Of a stretch of DNA of 64,000 nt, positions 1 to 11,633 are shown piece by piece. The position numbers and the translations under genes are program-made. This stretch comes from Alisma plantago-aquatica. Lineage: Eukaryota; Streptophyta; Magnoliopsida; Alismatales; Alismataceae. The notes beneath the pieces are model-generated. The model ran no database searches and was not told the origin of the DNA. It saw only the letters and a list, made by a program, of their open reading frames with translations. How positions within the stretch are numbered: position 1 is the stretch's first letter; each line of letters begins with the position of its first letter. Location of the stretch: the NCBI GenBank assembly GCA_963693085.1, contig OY856409.1, positions 664,917,591 through 664,981,590 on the forward strand. Direction: 5' to 3'.

Positions 1-2339
1 GTCTTGAGGTCGTTTGGATGACCTCCAAACGGTCTTGAGACCGTTTGCCCATCATATCATCAAAATCCAAGTCAATTAATTAAGGTTTGGATCATTGGAT
101 TGATCACCAAAACAACAATTGATTACATTCCAACTTAGTATCATTGGATCATCAATTGCTTAACCATACTCACCCCTAGACCTCCAAACGGTCTTGGGTG
201 ACCTCCAAACGGTCTTGAGACCGTTTGGCTCAACCAAACCTTGGACTCTAGTGAAAAGTCATTAGGGTTTGAGCTATTGAGTTGATCATCAAATCATCAT
301 TGCATTGTATATCAACTTCGTACCTTTAGACCTCTAAACACCTAACCATACTCAACCCTAGACCTACAAACGGTCTTGGGTGACCACCAAACGGTCTTGA
401 GACCGTTTGGATGAGCTCCAAACGGTCTTGAGATCGTTTGGCCCATCCATCCTTTGGATTCTAGTGAGAAATCATCAAGGATTGGTCTATCGAGTTGATC
501 AACAATTCAGCACTTAATTGCAATATGATTGGTACCTTTGGACCTTCAATTGATCAACTATACTTGACCCCAGACCTACAAACGGTCTTGGGGTGACCCC
601 CGAACGGTCTTGAGACCGTTTGGATGATCCCCCAAACGGTCTTGAGACCGTTTGGGCAAGAAAACCCAAAAGGTCAAATCAATTCATTGGAATTTCAACA
701 CTAATTTCGATTAGGGTTTGCCCAATTGATTAGCCTTCAACTCATTATTACTTGAGAATTAACCCCTAAAATTTGGTGAGTTATTAACCAACATAATTAG
801 GAACAGGAATCCCAAACGGTCAACGCTTGGTCAACTCACTCAAACGGTCTTGAGACCGTTTTCCCAAAATGTTCAAGTTAATCAGATTGGAAATCAGCAC
901 TTAATCCAATTAGGTTTTCCTAATTGTTTAGCCTTTAACTCATGATTACTTGGGAGTTAACCTATCAAATTTGGTGGGTTATTATACCACATCATTAGGA
1001 ACAGTAATATCAAACGGTCCACGCTTGGTCAATGCATTCAAACGGTCTTGGAGACCGTTTGCGCCAACCGACCTTGTGAAACCGTTTGCCCTTCAAACGG
1101 TTTTGCAAACCGTTTGGCCAAAGGGGAGAAAACAAGACCGTTTGATAAAGTAACATTGGTAATCATGCCCATCTTCTTCTACCTCCAGATCAAGGTCTGT
1201 TCTTCGTGGTTTTAGTTGCAAGAAAGCAAGGAAGAGTGGGAAAGAAGAAGAACTAAGTACTAATTGCAAGAACAAAGATATGCATAAGAAAGCAAAAGGT
1301 TTAGAGTTATAAAACCCACCTTAAGGTCATTACTTGAGCTCCAAGCTTCCAAGCTTCAATCCTTTAATGGTGTATTGATCTCCACAGGTCGGCCAAGGGT
1401 TTTTCTCCAAGGAAAGGTTGGGAAAAGATGGCTAGAAAGAGGAAACAAGTAAGGAAGACCATAAAACCAACCTTGCACCATGAATTCCTCCATGAATCCG
1501 AGCAAGAAGATGACCAAAGCTTACCTAGAACTCCTTATCCGTCCTCCTATGCTCCAGAGCTCTGTCCTAAGTTGGTCTAAGAAAGGGGATACGAAGGTAA
1601 GTGAAGGAAACGATCCTTGCTAAGTGAGAAAAGGTGTATATATATACTTTGGGTGAATTTCCAACATAAGGACAACTTGTTTCTCCATTTCTCATCTAGG
1701 TCCTTCCCTTCTTCTAAGCCACGTTTCTCCCTTCCATACTTAAGAAAAACTCATCTTAAACCCAAGGTCTAAAGGTGAAGAAAGCCAACTTTTTACTAAG
1801 TTGCACATATAGAAGGGTTATTAGGCTTATAACTTGATTATTTAATTTATAAGGGTTATCATTCTTATTTGATTATTCAATTGAAGTGCCCTATTCATCA
1901 TTCTTAGTCTAAATGATGCCAAGAGTCATAAATATACTCTAAAAGGTGTATTTTACAAGTTTCATCCCTCATTTTGGGTAAATTGCACTTTATACCAAAA
2001 TTAGGGTTTTAAGCACAAGGATTGCCCCACAAGCTGCATCTCAGTGCCCAAGCTTGGGGAACCAATCACACTTCATCACATTCACTCTTATGATGTCTCA
2101 ACACTAAAGGAACATCTTAACATGTGCAATTTGCAAGTTAACCCCTTTTAATTGGGTAATTTGCACATAGGTCCTTGTATTACAAAACAATATTACAATA
2201 TTGTTCAAAAGGACATAAAGGGAAATATATATTCCTCAGAAGCTTTAATTACATTATCAACAGATGACCACAAGCATTTAATCACATGATTAAGAACAAC
2301 ACCTGGGGTTAGTTCATAACCCAGGTCAGGGATGTTACA
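1..2339 (-). mobile_element. Gypsy element A: partial 3' LTR (runs off the left edge)
   Basis: The right end reads GGTCAGGGATGTTACA, i.e. on the minus strand the LTR begins TGTAACATCCCTGACC, the same start as both LTRs of element B. The body (dyad-motif cluster, then a purine-rich block near 1190-1600, then a block with 'aatttgcaagttaacccc') is colinear with 7480-9430 and 17400-19361 but clearly more diverged from them than they are from each other. It is therefore a related subfamily, not the partner of those LTRs. The LTR start (its right end) is intact and the other end lies outside the window. Confidence 0.8.
20..1140. repeat. Cluster of a 20-bp dyad motif inside LTR A
   Basis: About nine near-copies of AAACGGTCTTGAGACCGTTT, plus many half-sites (CAAACGGTCTTG), are scattered at irregular spacing. 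Each copy is an imperfect palindrome, so it reads nearly the same on both strands. Clear full copies lie near 28, 208, 390, 419, 603, 634, 842, 1040 and 1096. The last is a variant with a TTTTGCAA centre. They are separated by AT-rich filler, so this is not a head-to-tail satellite. Confidence 0.85.
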
Positions 2340-2366
2340 AATTATAAACCCCTAACAAGGATTTCG
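2340..2366 (-). other. Polypurine-tract region of element A
   Basis: Immediately inside the 3' LTR the minus strand reads GTTAGGGGTTTATAATT and then the LTR start TGTAACA. Element B has the equivalent TAAGGGGTGGACAATT at the same place (9431-9456). This is where plus-strand DNA synthesis is primed in LTR retrotransposons. The A version is less purine-rich and probably decayed. Confidence 0.55.
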
Positions 2367-3654
2367 TCCCCGAAATCCCAGAAAGAAAAGGGACGAAAGC
2401 AAATATTATTTAAGAATTATACCATTATGTCTTCAAGTGACATTTCATTATTATGGAACATCATAGAGTTTTGTTCAATACAAAGTTTCTCCACTCAAGT
2501 TTTTCCATGGAAAGATTCACATGGGACATATACTCTCATGTTCCTTAGTTTAATCAACAATTTCTTAAAATCACAATCATACTCTGTCATATATTTTGAG
2601 ACTATATAAGTCCTTTCATACCTTGATTGTGTCATCTCACCTGATAACACCATACTAACTTTCCTTATTACTTACAATAAGTAACTCATTAGTTGTACAT
2701 TCTCTTATCATAGGGAAAAGTTACTTATCAATCAAGGACTTATTTGATAGATATCTTGGAGAAAGATATGTTTATGAAAACATAAACCCCTAACAAGTGA
2801 TGTTCATAATATTTTACATGTTTACTTTGATTCTATTGTTGACTATTCTAGGTAAGCAACATAATTCATCATATATATTATTACATTCTTATCTTGTTAC
2901 CTATTACATGTGTTATCAACACATTACATCTTATCTTCCTTTCATCTTGGAACATTACTTGTTACACATATTCTCAACTTGGAACTAAAGTCCAAGATAA
3001 ACTGATACCTTTTTAGGTATACTTCACATAAACATCTTTATATTATGCACATCAAGTGTCATAAGACCCACTTGATTGCCATGTCCCTGGAAAGAAAGAG
3101 AATAAGGGATCATATTCCTCTTGTTATATCATGTATTTTCAACCATTCATGAAACATCTTATGATTCCATCACATTTTCACATTATGGGGAGGATCTTTA
3201 TTATTATTCTTACATCTTTACTGGACAGGGTTGACCTCCCTTATTCCCATATTTCTTATTTCTTGATACTCATTAGATTGTTTCAGAATGACTACTTTAT
3301 CAGAGCAATAAAAAAGATAAAAATCTAGGAGTTTCCATATTTACTTTATCATCAACAATTGTATACCTGGCCAGGGTATATAAATACTGAGATAAGGTAA
3401 TATGCATTTGTATACTACCATTTTCCTTCTCTTTTCCTATTATCACAAGTATAAGATCTAACATTACTGAATTTTATCCAGACATCTCTTTAATACTTCA
3501 TCCTTTTTATGGAGGTAAGCATGTAACATGAAACATCTATTTTATACAACATTATAAGTCCTTATAGGATTAATTAAGAAAAGTTCAATCAATTACTTTC
3601 TCAGTTTTGTCCAAGAGATCATAAAAAGACATATAAGAATAACATTTATTTCAT
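2367..3654. other. Non-coding interior of element A
   Basis: About 1.3 kb of AT-rich sequence between the gag remnant and the 3' LTR. The first 40 bases match the 3' end of the B interior ('aaggatttcg..cccgaaatc'). I see no protease, RT, RNase H or integrase homology in any frame. Short open frames here look random. Element A therefore lacks pol completely. Confidence 0.6.
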
Positions 3655-4358
3655 CTAACCTGTCATGACTCGAGGATTATTCATTGTCTCAAGCTGATTC
3701 TGCCTCAGAGGTTTATTTGCCATAACATTTTTGGCTGGGAAATTTCTTGCCAGATGTCCAACCTGCCTACACATGTAGCAAATTCTAGGTGCCCAATATG
3801 GTCTGAAGGGTTCTTTACCCTTTATGGATGACCATTGTCTTGGTGTACTAGGTTCTGGTTGTGTTGCACCAGAAACTTCTTCCTTTTGGAACTACCAGAT
3901 CTCTGGTCCTGGGTTTGGATAGTCCTTTTCTCAATTCTTCCTTTATATTTCTCTCCTGGAAAATTATTTCTGATATGTCCAGGCTTCCTACACCTATAGC
4001 AGGTCCTGGTCTCTGGTTGTATTCTAACCCCTATATTACTGTATACTGATTCATCAGACTGAGGTTGAGCACTGGCTTGTTCTAGGTTCAAAGCTTCATC
4101 ATTTACCATTGCTTCAACCTGTTGTTGTGGTTCACATATTCTGTTGATATCCAAAACATCATCATTAGGAGCTGGTAATCTGGGTTGTATTGCTAGTGCT
4201 TGATCCACTAGATACATCATGGTAGCCCTAAATTCCCCAACAATGATTCCTAAGGAAGAATTCCTTATCAAGGTTGGGTTAGCTAGGGGAATCTTAGGTA
4301 ATTGTCCCTCTATTGCTTGCTCCTCTGCACCTCTTCTTGGTGCAGTATTGTAAATCAT
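3655..4358 (-). pseudogene. Gag remnant of gypsy element A (zinc-knuckle region)
   Basis: The minus strand codes first for a stretch like the N-terminal part of B Gag (an APRRGAEEQ segment, then ATMMYLVDQA matching the AAMTHMTDRM region of B). It then passes straight to two zinc-knuckle-like motifs, CYRCRKPGHIRNNF (near 3960-4001) and CYMCRQVGHLARNF (near 3737-3778). The second is in another frame, so there is a frameshift between them. The reading ends at NPRVMTG, which corresponds to the Gag-protease junction of B. The central Gag domain is missing. Both knuckles have Phe where the last Cys of CX2CX4HX4C is expected, which would weaken zinc binding. An open frame continues upstream to 4418, but those residues come from the neighbouring LTR. 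Presumed role when intact: nucleocapsid, binding element RNA. Confidence 0.7.
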
Positions 4359-6099
4359 AAGTAGTAAACTTTTTGCAATGAGATCCACAAATTGTAAAAC
4401 TCTTTCATAAAGAACCAAAGTAAGTTATTTACATTCTGATTCATCAGTACATCTATGTATCATCTCATCTCGAGAGTCACAAACATTAACTACCCTGTTA
4501 AACTGTACATAAGTAGTATACAAGAATCTCGAGGCATCATGCCAAAAATCTCAAATTTATATCAAACCATCTACTGAATCCCAAGACCTAAGAGTACAGA
4601 GACGACACATAGGAATCTCTATATACAAGACTTGACAGACAGTGTCTCCACCTGAGGATCACTGCTATCCTTGTTGTTGCTACTGTTCACCCTCTGTAGG
4701 GTTTCTGCCTTTTCCTCGACGTCTACCAAAAAATTTAATTCCACGGGGGTGAGACAATTGAAAAATTGCCCCAGTGAGAGATATAACTCTCCGCCAGAAA
4801 CATTGTTATTGTCGATAATAGAATAACACTGAGTAGTAGAATCATAATATTCTGCAGCAGGTAAATCATTGATTAAACTATGTAGAGCAGTATTCTCTAT
4901 GCAAATCATTTCAATTATTACTTGATAAAGCAGCATGCCATTTATTCAAAAAGGAATATGAAGAACATGTCTAGCATTTATCCAACTAGGACATAATAGA
5001 TAATGTATCATCAATCATTGATTCTCATAATTCAACCCTAAGCAAGTATGCTACACAGCTGATTACATTTTACAAACATACTTATGCCCTGAGGAGACGA
5101 GGTATACCGCACATACTCCAACCGACCATTGCGAAATCAAAATCGGTACCATACATAGGTCAATTGAAGAGCCGGATTTCTATGACCTCACCCTCCTCAG
5201 CTAGTGTGAGGAACAACTTGCATGACATCTCGTGTCTCTGACAAATAGCTTTCTAGGGTATACTGGAAACTTCACTATTAGAGTTACAGTGGCATGTTGT
5301 ACTCTCTTCGCAATCGAGAGATTTCATGTTTATCTCACATCGATTCGGCATTAACATCTTCATCGGAGATTAGTGATACATCCATCCCGGCATATACATA
5401 TAATGAAGGATTGAGAGATTTAATGTTTATCTCACATCAATTCCTCCATTAGGGTGTAAGGATATTCGCACCCATAACCCCCACATACTCAAAAGTATGC
5501 CCTCCAGGAGTTCCCTTAGGAAAACCTGTTTCACCATCACCAAACTATTGACGATGATGGATCTATGGTCAGGGCTCTACATGATATCATTTCACTTGAT
5601 TATTTAAGTACATTACAATATTCTTTTAGCATCAGGAATGTTTTCAAACATAAGCCATTATAACAATTGCTATAAAGAAAGAGTACTATTTTTGTCAAGT
5701 TCATTTCACAGTTTTATTAACATTGGGATCTCAATCCCTTATCATTTCATCACCATGATTCAAGAATATGGGTGTTCAAACCCTTAGATCATAAAAACAC
5801 TTGTTACCACTTTAACAGGTAACTTAATGCCATGAAGTCATCTAACAATGTAATCATGATAATTGCAGTGCAGGTATTTCACATGGCTTTTACAGCCTAT
5901 TAACCTCTTTTGTTACCTCTCACTAGGCAACATAGCATATCATTGCTCACTGGGCTCATAAAGTACTTTCAATGAATAAAGCATCTTAGCTCATACTTGG
6001 CTATGTTCATTATCTTATAAAACCTGCATGATTAGTACAGATGATAATAGATACATCAATTTTATATCAGCATAATGCAAAACAATTATAACATCACTA

Positions 6100-6540
6100 T
6101 CCAAGGGTTACACCACTATGCCCTTACTAGGGTTAGGGTTTCCCTTTTTATTTCAATTAGGGTTACTCATCCCCTTAGCTCAATTAGGATTAATGACTCA
6201 TCATTTCATTATCCAACCTTAGAGCTCCATGCTATAAAGTATAACCCAGAATTAGGGTTTCACATTTTCATTCACCTTATTTGGAATTAGGGTTTACTAT
6301 TCACATTGCATCACCCTAGATTAGGGTTTAAATTAAACAACCCATAATTAGGGTTTACTATTCACCCCAAGTAGGAATGATCATCAAAGTACTCTAAATT
6401 AGGATTTCTCATGTCATTACCATGAATTAGGATCATACCATCCTCATGTATTAGGATTTCACCTATCAATGCCCTCAATTAGGGTTATGATTCATTAACC
6501 TTCTTAATTTGGGTTTGTACTCATGATTAGGGTTTATAAT
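6100..6540 (-). repeat. Telobox-like array in LTR (left copy)
   Basis: About a dozen TTAGGGTTT or one-base variants (AAACCCTAA on the LTR sense strand) recur every 25-40 bp, for example near 6127, 6161, 6253, 6288, 6322, 6350, 6478 and 6527. AAACCCTAA is the plant telobox, known as a Myb/TRB-binding promoter motif. The copies are dispersed and not contiguous, so this is not a telomere tract. Confidence 0.75.
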
Positions 6541-6889
6541 CTCTCTATCAAGAATATACCCTCATTAGACATTCATCCATAGTAAAAGTATTAAGACTTA
6601 ACCATTACATGGTTATCATTCATATAAGAAGTCTTCTCTCTCTCATCTTCTATAAATGATGCTTACTTCACCATTGATTAAGCTAAGTCAACTCAACTTG
6701 AAAGAAGAATTGACACCATGAGTTATGTCATTATCACCATGATCATTAAAGCTTATTTATTTAAAGGGCACTAATCAACCTATCTCATTAAGGGTACCAT
6801 TATTACAATTACCCTTGGATTACATCATGTAATTGTTCACTTAAACAATTGACCTTCAACCACTTTAAGAGTTCATACGCTTTAGCTGA

Positions 6890-8050
6890 TTAACTTCCAA
6901 ACGATCTTGGTCTCTTAGACCCAAAATGGTCTTGACCAATCAGACCTCAAACGGTCTTGCTTATAACACCTCCAAACGTTCTAAGACCATTTAGACCTCG
7001 AAACGGTCTCGAACATACCCTTGAAACCGTTTGGTAAAGTGACATTTGAAACCGTTTGAACCTTAACCGGTTTGGGATCATTTGGTCCCAAACGGTCTTG
7101 AGACCATTTGGTCCCAAACGATATTGAGACCATTTGGACTCAAATGTTCTTGAGACCGTTTGGTCCAAACCTCTTCAAAATTGAATGGACCAATTATGGT
7201 CTCAACCATTCAAGCTGATTTAGGGTTTCCAATGTTAATCCCCTGATTGATTGAATTCATATAACCACTCATCAATTGAACCTAACACCATGCTTAAAGT
7301 GAGCTTAATAGGTCATCCTTCAAATGATTTAACCCTCATTTGATCACCAATTAGGGTTTTGAATCAATTGGATTAGGGTTTGGAATCAATGAACCTTCAA
7401 TGTTAATCAATGTGAACCTAGTTACTTTGAAACTATTGGACCACCATCCAAAATGGACATGACCTGACCTCAAACGGTCTTGAGGTCATTTGGATGACCT
7501 CCAAACGGTCTTGAGACCATTTTCCCATCTCAGCATCCAAATCCATGACATCCAATTAGGGTTTGGATCATAGGATTGATCATCAAATCAACATTTGATT
7601 GTAAATCAACTTGGAATCTTTAGATCTTCAAACACCTAACCATACTCAACCCTAGACCTCCAAACGGTCTTGGGTGACCCTCAAACGGTATTGAGACCGT
7701 TTGGGTGATCCCCAAAAGGTTTTGAAACTGTTTGGGTCAATCAACCCAAAGAACTAACTCAATCAATTAGAAATCAACACTTAACCCGATTAGGGTTTGG
7801 TGATTGATTGTCCTTCAACTCATGAACCAATTGGAACTAATCAATTATAATTAGTGGGTCATTAACCAACATCATTATCAACAAATCTCCAAATGGTCAA
7901 CCCTGGTCAACACCTACAAATGGTTTGAAACCGTTTGCTCTCATTCGGTTTGGTGAAACCGTTTCCCTTAAACGGTTTGAAACCGTTTACTCCCAAACGG
8001 TTTGGGAAACTGTTTGAGCAACTTTGTGGAAACCGTTTGGCCTAATAATT
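6890..8050. repeat. Dyad-motif cluster in LTR (left copy)
   Basis: Many copies and half-copies of AAACGGTCTTGAGACCGTTT and a variant with centre GGTTTGAAACC (AAACGGTTTGAAACCGTTT near 7970). Many have CG changed to CA or TG (AAATGG, ACCATTT), as expected from decay of methylated CpG. The cluster lies in the same LTR segment as in A and in the right copy. Confidence 0.8.
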
Positions 8051-9430
8051 AATTGGGAAAATGTTTCAAGATGATGTCATCATCATCTTCCTTCGTGCAT
8101 CCAAGAATAGCAGCCATTTTTCATGGGAATTTCAGCAATGAATCAAAAGAGTACCAAAAAGAAGAAAATAATCAACAAATCATAGAGAATTTGATACAAT
8201 ATCAATGTTTAAGGGTTAAAGTTATAAAACCCGCCTCAAAATCTGATTCCAAGCTCCAAGATCCACGGCTCTAATGGTGGATGAAGTTCTAGCAACTGCC
8301 CAAGGTTTGTTCTTGAGCTATTGGATGAACAAGTTGGCTAGGATTGGAAATCGAGTGAAGCAAACCAAGAATCAAGCATTGATTTTGCATTTTCACCATG
8401 AATCCAAGGTGGAAGATGATCAAAAGCTTACCAACAGGTTAGAGTCATCCTTCTCCTGTGCCTGAGCTCTCCCGTGGTCGGCCAAAGCAAAATGAGAAAA
8501 GAATTTCCAAGAAAGTCCCTTATATGGGTAAGAAAAAGGAAATGTATAAGGATTTTCAAGGAAAGAGAAAATGGAATTAATTTCCCTTTTATTACAAAAT
8601 TATTTCCACCACTCCTCCTCAACTCCTTGGCCACGAAGCCAAATCTTTTCCCTTGCAAAACATCTTCATTATCCAAGGATTAATGGAAAAGAAATTAAGC
8701 ACCTTAATGAGTTTTATATTAATATCCAACTTTTAGTGGATAATACTTTTGATTATGTTAATGTGAGTGGACTTCCACTCAACCAAGATCTTTTTGTGCC
8801 ATATCAAGGCACAAGCTCGTCCAACACTTTTCTATTTCATCCCTCAACTTTTTGTTGAAGGGCTCCTCAATTAATTTATTTCTTTTTGCATTTAATTAAT
8901 TTAAAGTCCCATTTATGCTTAAATCTTGATTATTTTAATATCAAGATTCTCTCTCCTCCAAGATAATTCAAGTGAGGCACCCCTCTCATTTTCTTTACTC
9001 TAATTGATGCCAAGAAACATAAAAGACCCTATAGAGGTGATATTTGCATATAAAATCCTAGGTTTTGGGTAAATTGCACATTACACCAAAACTAGGTTTT
9101 AATGCACAAGGATTGCTCTTCAAGCTTTATCTTGGTGCCCAAGCTTGTAGAAACCATACCACTACATCATATTCATTCTTATGATGTATCAACATCAGAG
9201 GAACGTTTTATCATGTGCAATTTGCAAGTTAACCCCTCAACATGGGTAATTTGCACTTTAGTCCAAAATTAACAAAACAATGTTTCAACATTATTCAAAA
9301 AGGACTGAAATTGAAATATAAGTTCCTCAAGAGCCTTAATTACTTTTCAAAATATAAGAGAAAGCATATAATAAACTTTATTAAGCAAAACACCTAGGGT
9401 TAGAACATAACCCAGGTCAGGGATGTTACA

Positions 9431-9456
9431 AATTGTCCACCCCTTATAAGGATTTC
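9431..9456 (-). other. Polypurine-tract region of element B
   Basis: On the minus strand TAAGGGGTGGACAATT directly precedes the 3' LTR start TGTAACATCCC. Position and purine content fit the plus-strand primer site. Confidence 0.65.
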
Positions 9457-9482
9457 GTTCCCGAAATCATTAACAAAACATT

Positions 9483-9689
9483 TTAAGAGAAAAGAGTAGG
9501 GTATTTCCTTCTCATTTCTTCTTCTAGTTCCTATGTAGCTTCTTCAACACCACGATGATTCCAGAGGACTTTTACAAGACTAATGTCTTTCTTTTTCAAC
9601 TACTTGATCCTACTGTCAAGAATCAACATAGGTCCTTTAAAATAGGTTATATCATCGTTTAACTCTACTTCCATAGGCTGCAGAACTGA
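9483..9689 (-). pseudogene. Chromodomain-like C-terminus of element B Pol
   Basis: Continues the integrase frame after a TAA at 9690-9692. Recognisable blocks are LILDSRIK, KKKDISLVKVLWNHRG and VEEATxELEEEMRRKYPTLF, which are typical of the chromodomain tail of plant chromoviruses. There the domain binds chromatin and biases integration. Two further in-frame TAG codons interrupt it; the one inside VEEATxELEEE stands where Trp (TGG) is conserved, i.e. TGG to TAG. The final stop is TAA at 9483-9485. The element C copy of this domain (35514-35933) is uninterrupted and supports the reading. Confidence 0.75.
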
Positions 9690-10781
9690 TTATGCATCAG
9701 GATGACATTTCCTTAGCATGGAAATGTGGAACACTGGGTGTAGCTTTTGCAGCTCAGGTGGTAACTCCAGCTTATAAGCTACCTTTCCAATCCGTTCAAT
9801 GATTGGATAAGGCCCCATAAATCTAGGAGCTAACTTTCCTTTTCTTCCAAACCTAAGAACTCCTTTATAGGGTGAGACCTTGAGGTACACTCTGTCTCCA
9901 CCTTGGAATTCTAAAGGTCTACGACGCTTATCAGCATAAGATTTCTGCCTATCCTGTGCAGTCTTTAACTGTTGTTGTATTATTTTAATCTTCTCGGTTG
10001 TTTGCTGCATAAGATCAGGACCCAAAAGTTGATATTCACTAGTTTCATACCAACATAGGGGAGATCTACAACATCTACCATATAAAGCTTCATAAGGTGC
10101 TATGTCAATACTGTGTTGATAACTATTATTGTAGGCAAACTCTATCAGACTTAGGTGTAGATCCCAACTTCCTGTAAACTGGAGGACACATGCCCTGAGC
10201 AAGTCCTCCAAGGTTTGTATAGTCCTTTCTGATTGTCCATCTGTTTGAGGATGAAAGGATGTACTAAACCTTAACTGTGTGCCTAAGGCTTTATGAAGTC
10301 ACTCCCAAAAATGACTCATAAACTGGGGACCTCTGTCAGAAACAATGGTAACTAGGACCCCATGCAGCCGCACTATCTCATCCACATATAACTGTGCCAG
10401 TCTCTCTGCAGAATGGGTTGTTTTGACAGGTAAGAAATGTGTTGTCTTTGTCAACCTATCAACTATTACCCAAATGGAATCATGACCTTTGGCTGTTCTA
10501 GGCAAACCAACCACGAAGTCCATGGTTACATGATCCCACTTCCACTGCTGTATGGGAAAAGGTTGCATTTTTCCTATGGGCTTCTGTTTTTCTGCTTTAA
10601 CTTGCTGACACACTGGACACCGCATAACGAACTCAGCAACATCCTTCTTCAAACCAGGCCACCAATATATATCTTTCAAGTTATGATACATCTTGGTGCT
10701 TCCTGGATGCATAGCATACATTGAAGAATGAGATTCTTCCAAAACTAACTTTCTTAAGTTATCAACATCAGGTACTATCAT
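9690..10781 (-). pseudogene. Integrase of element B
   Basis: Retroviral-type integrase that would insert the element cDNA into chromatin. In order: an H-H-C-C zinc-binding N-terminus (HSSMYAMH then CPVCQQVK), a catalytic core with Asp in DHVTMDFVVGLP, Asp in VSDRGPQF and Glu in GQSERTIQTLED, then the C-terminal YLKVSPYKGVLRFGRKGKLA and GPYPIIERIGKVAYKLELP blocks, ending HPVFHISMLRKCHPD. All three catalytic acids are kept. One in-frame TGA (10299-10301) lies just after SHFWE, where related elements have a sense codon. The frame is otherwise continuous with RT and RNase H upstream. Confidence 0.9.
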
Positions 10782-11633
10782 TCTACCATGATAACAGGCT
10801 ACCTGATCATCTGAATCATGGAAACTGTCCCGTTTCTCACTACCATACTCTGACCTAATCTACTAAACTATAACATCAGCTTGCTGTGCCTCCTTAATCT
10901 GCTATCTCAGAGTAGGTTTTATGTGCATCTCAGTTAACAACCCAGATAACAACGATACTTTTAAGTGTACATTGTCTTGCCTTAAAGAGATAAGCATATC
11001 CCTCCGAGAGCACACCAAAGAATTCAGCTGTGCTTTATCTAGAGCTGGTGTTGCTGATTTCCTACTCAAACCATCAGCAACCACATTGGCCTTTCCTGGA
11101 TGATAATCAATTGTACAATCATAGTCCTTGATTAACTCCATCCAGCGGCGTTGCCTCATGTTTAGCTCATGCTGAGAGAAGATGTACTTTAGGTTCTTAT
11201 GGTCTATGAAAATCTGGAATGTCTCTCCATAGAGATAATGTCTCCAGATCTTCAAAGCATGGACTACTGCAACTAGTTCTAGATCATGTGTCAGATAATT
11301 CTCCTCGTGTTTCTTAAGCTGTCGAGAAGCAAAAGAAATCACTTGTTTATCCTACATTAACACACATACTAGTCCATTCTTAGAGGCATCACAAAAAACT
11401 ATATACCCTTTCCCTTGCTCAGGTAACACTAGCACTAGTGCACTTGTCAACCTCTCCTTCAACAACTGGAATGATTGATGACACTTGTCATTCCAGACAA
11501 AAGGGACATCCTTTCTGGTCAACTTGGTTAAGGGTAAAGCTATAGAGCTGAAGTTCTTAATGAACCTCCTATAATAGCCTGCCAACCCTAAGAAACTGCG
11601 AATCTCCGTTGGTGTCTTCGGATGCTCCCATTG
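10782..11633 (-). pseudogene. RNase H and linker of element B Pol
   Basis: RNase H removes the RNA strand of the RNA-DNA hybrid during reverse transcription. The reading has FCDASKNGL (first catalytic Asp), then [34 protein letters not shown] (catalytic Glu), [10 protein letters not shown] and VADGLSRK. In-frame TAG codons occur at 11352-11354 (after VCVLM), at 10902-10904, and twice in tandem near 10860. Gln is usual at the first of these sites in related elements, which fits CAG to TAG. After the RNase H the linker passes to the integrase zinc region in the same frame with no frameshift. Confidence 0.85.

Larger units (their letters stand above)
4364..9430 (-). mobile_element. 3' LTR of element B, outer end truncated
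   Basis: Matches 14352-19361 along its whole length. Homology to the partner LTR begins only near 4364 ('aaactttttgcaatgag'), so about 95 bp that open the right-hand copy (TGTGACGTATG...) are missing and element A gag sequence abuts directly. The inner end is intact (..GGGATGTTACA at 9430). It carries the telobox-like array (6100-6540), the dyad cluster (6890-8050) and the conserved 'gggtaatttgcac' block shared with A. An extra pair of dyad half-units near 7100-7145 is absent from the partner. Confidence 0.85.

Noticed and set aside
20..1140. Regularly recurring palindromes that could suggest a CRISPR array
   Set aside because: Spacing is irregular, the 'spacers' are themselves repetitive, no cas genes are present, the host is a plant, and the same cluster recurs inside three LTRs.
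2427..3328. Three short plus-strand open frames with hydrophobic readings
   Set aside because: AT-rich non-coding interior of element A; Ile/Leu/Phe/Tyr-rich readings arise from base composition, and no family match is apparent.
6100..6540. Telomere or interstitial telomeric repeat
   Set aside because: TTTAGGG units are separated by 25-40 bp of unrelated sequence and are not head-to-tail; the array belongs to the LTR.
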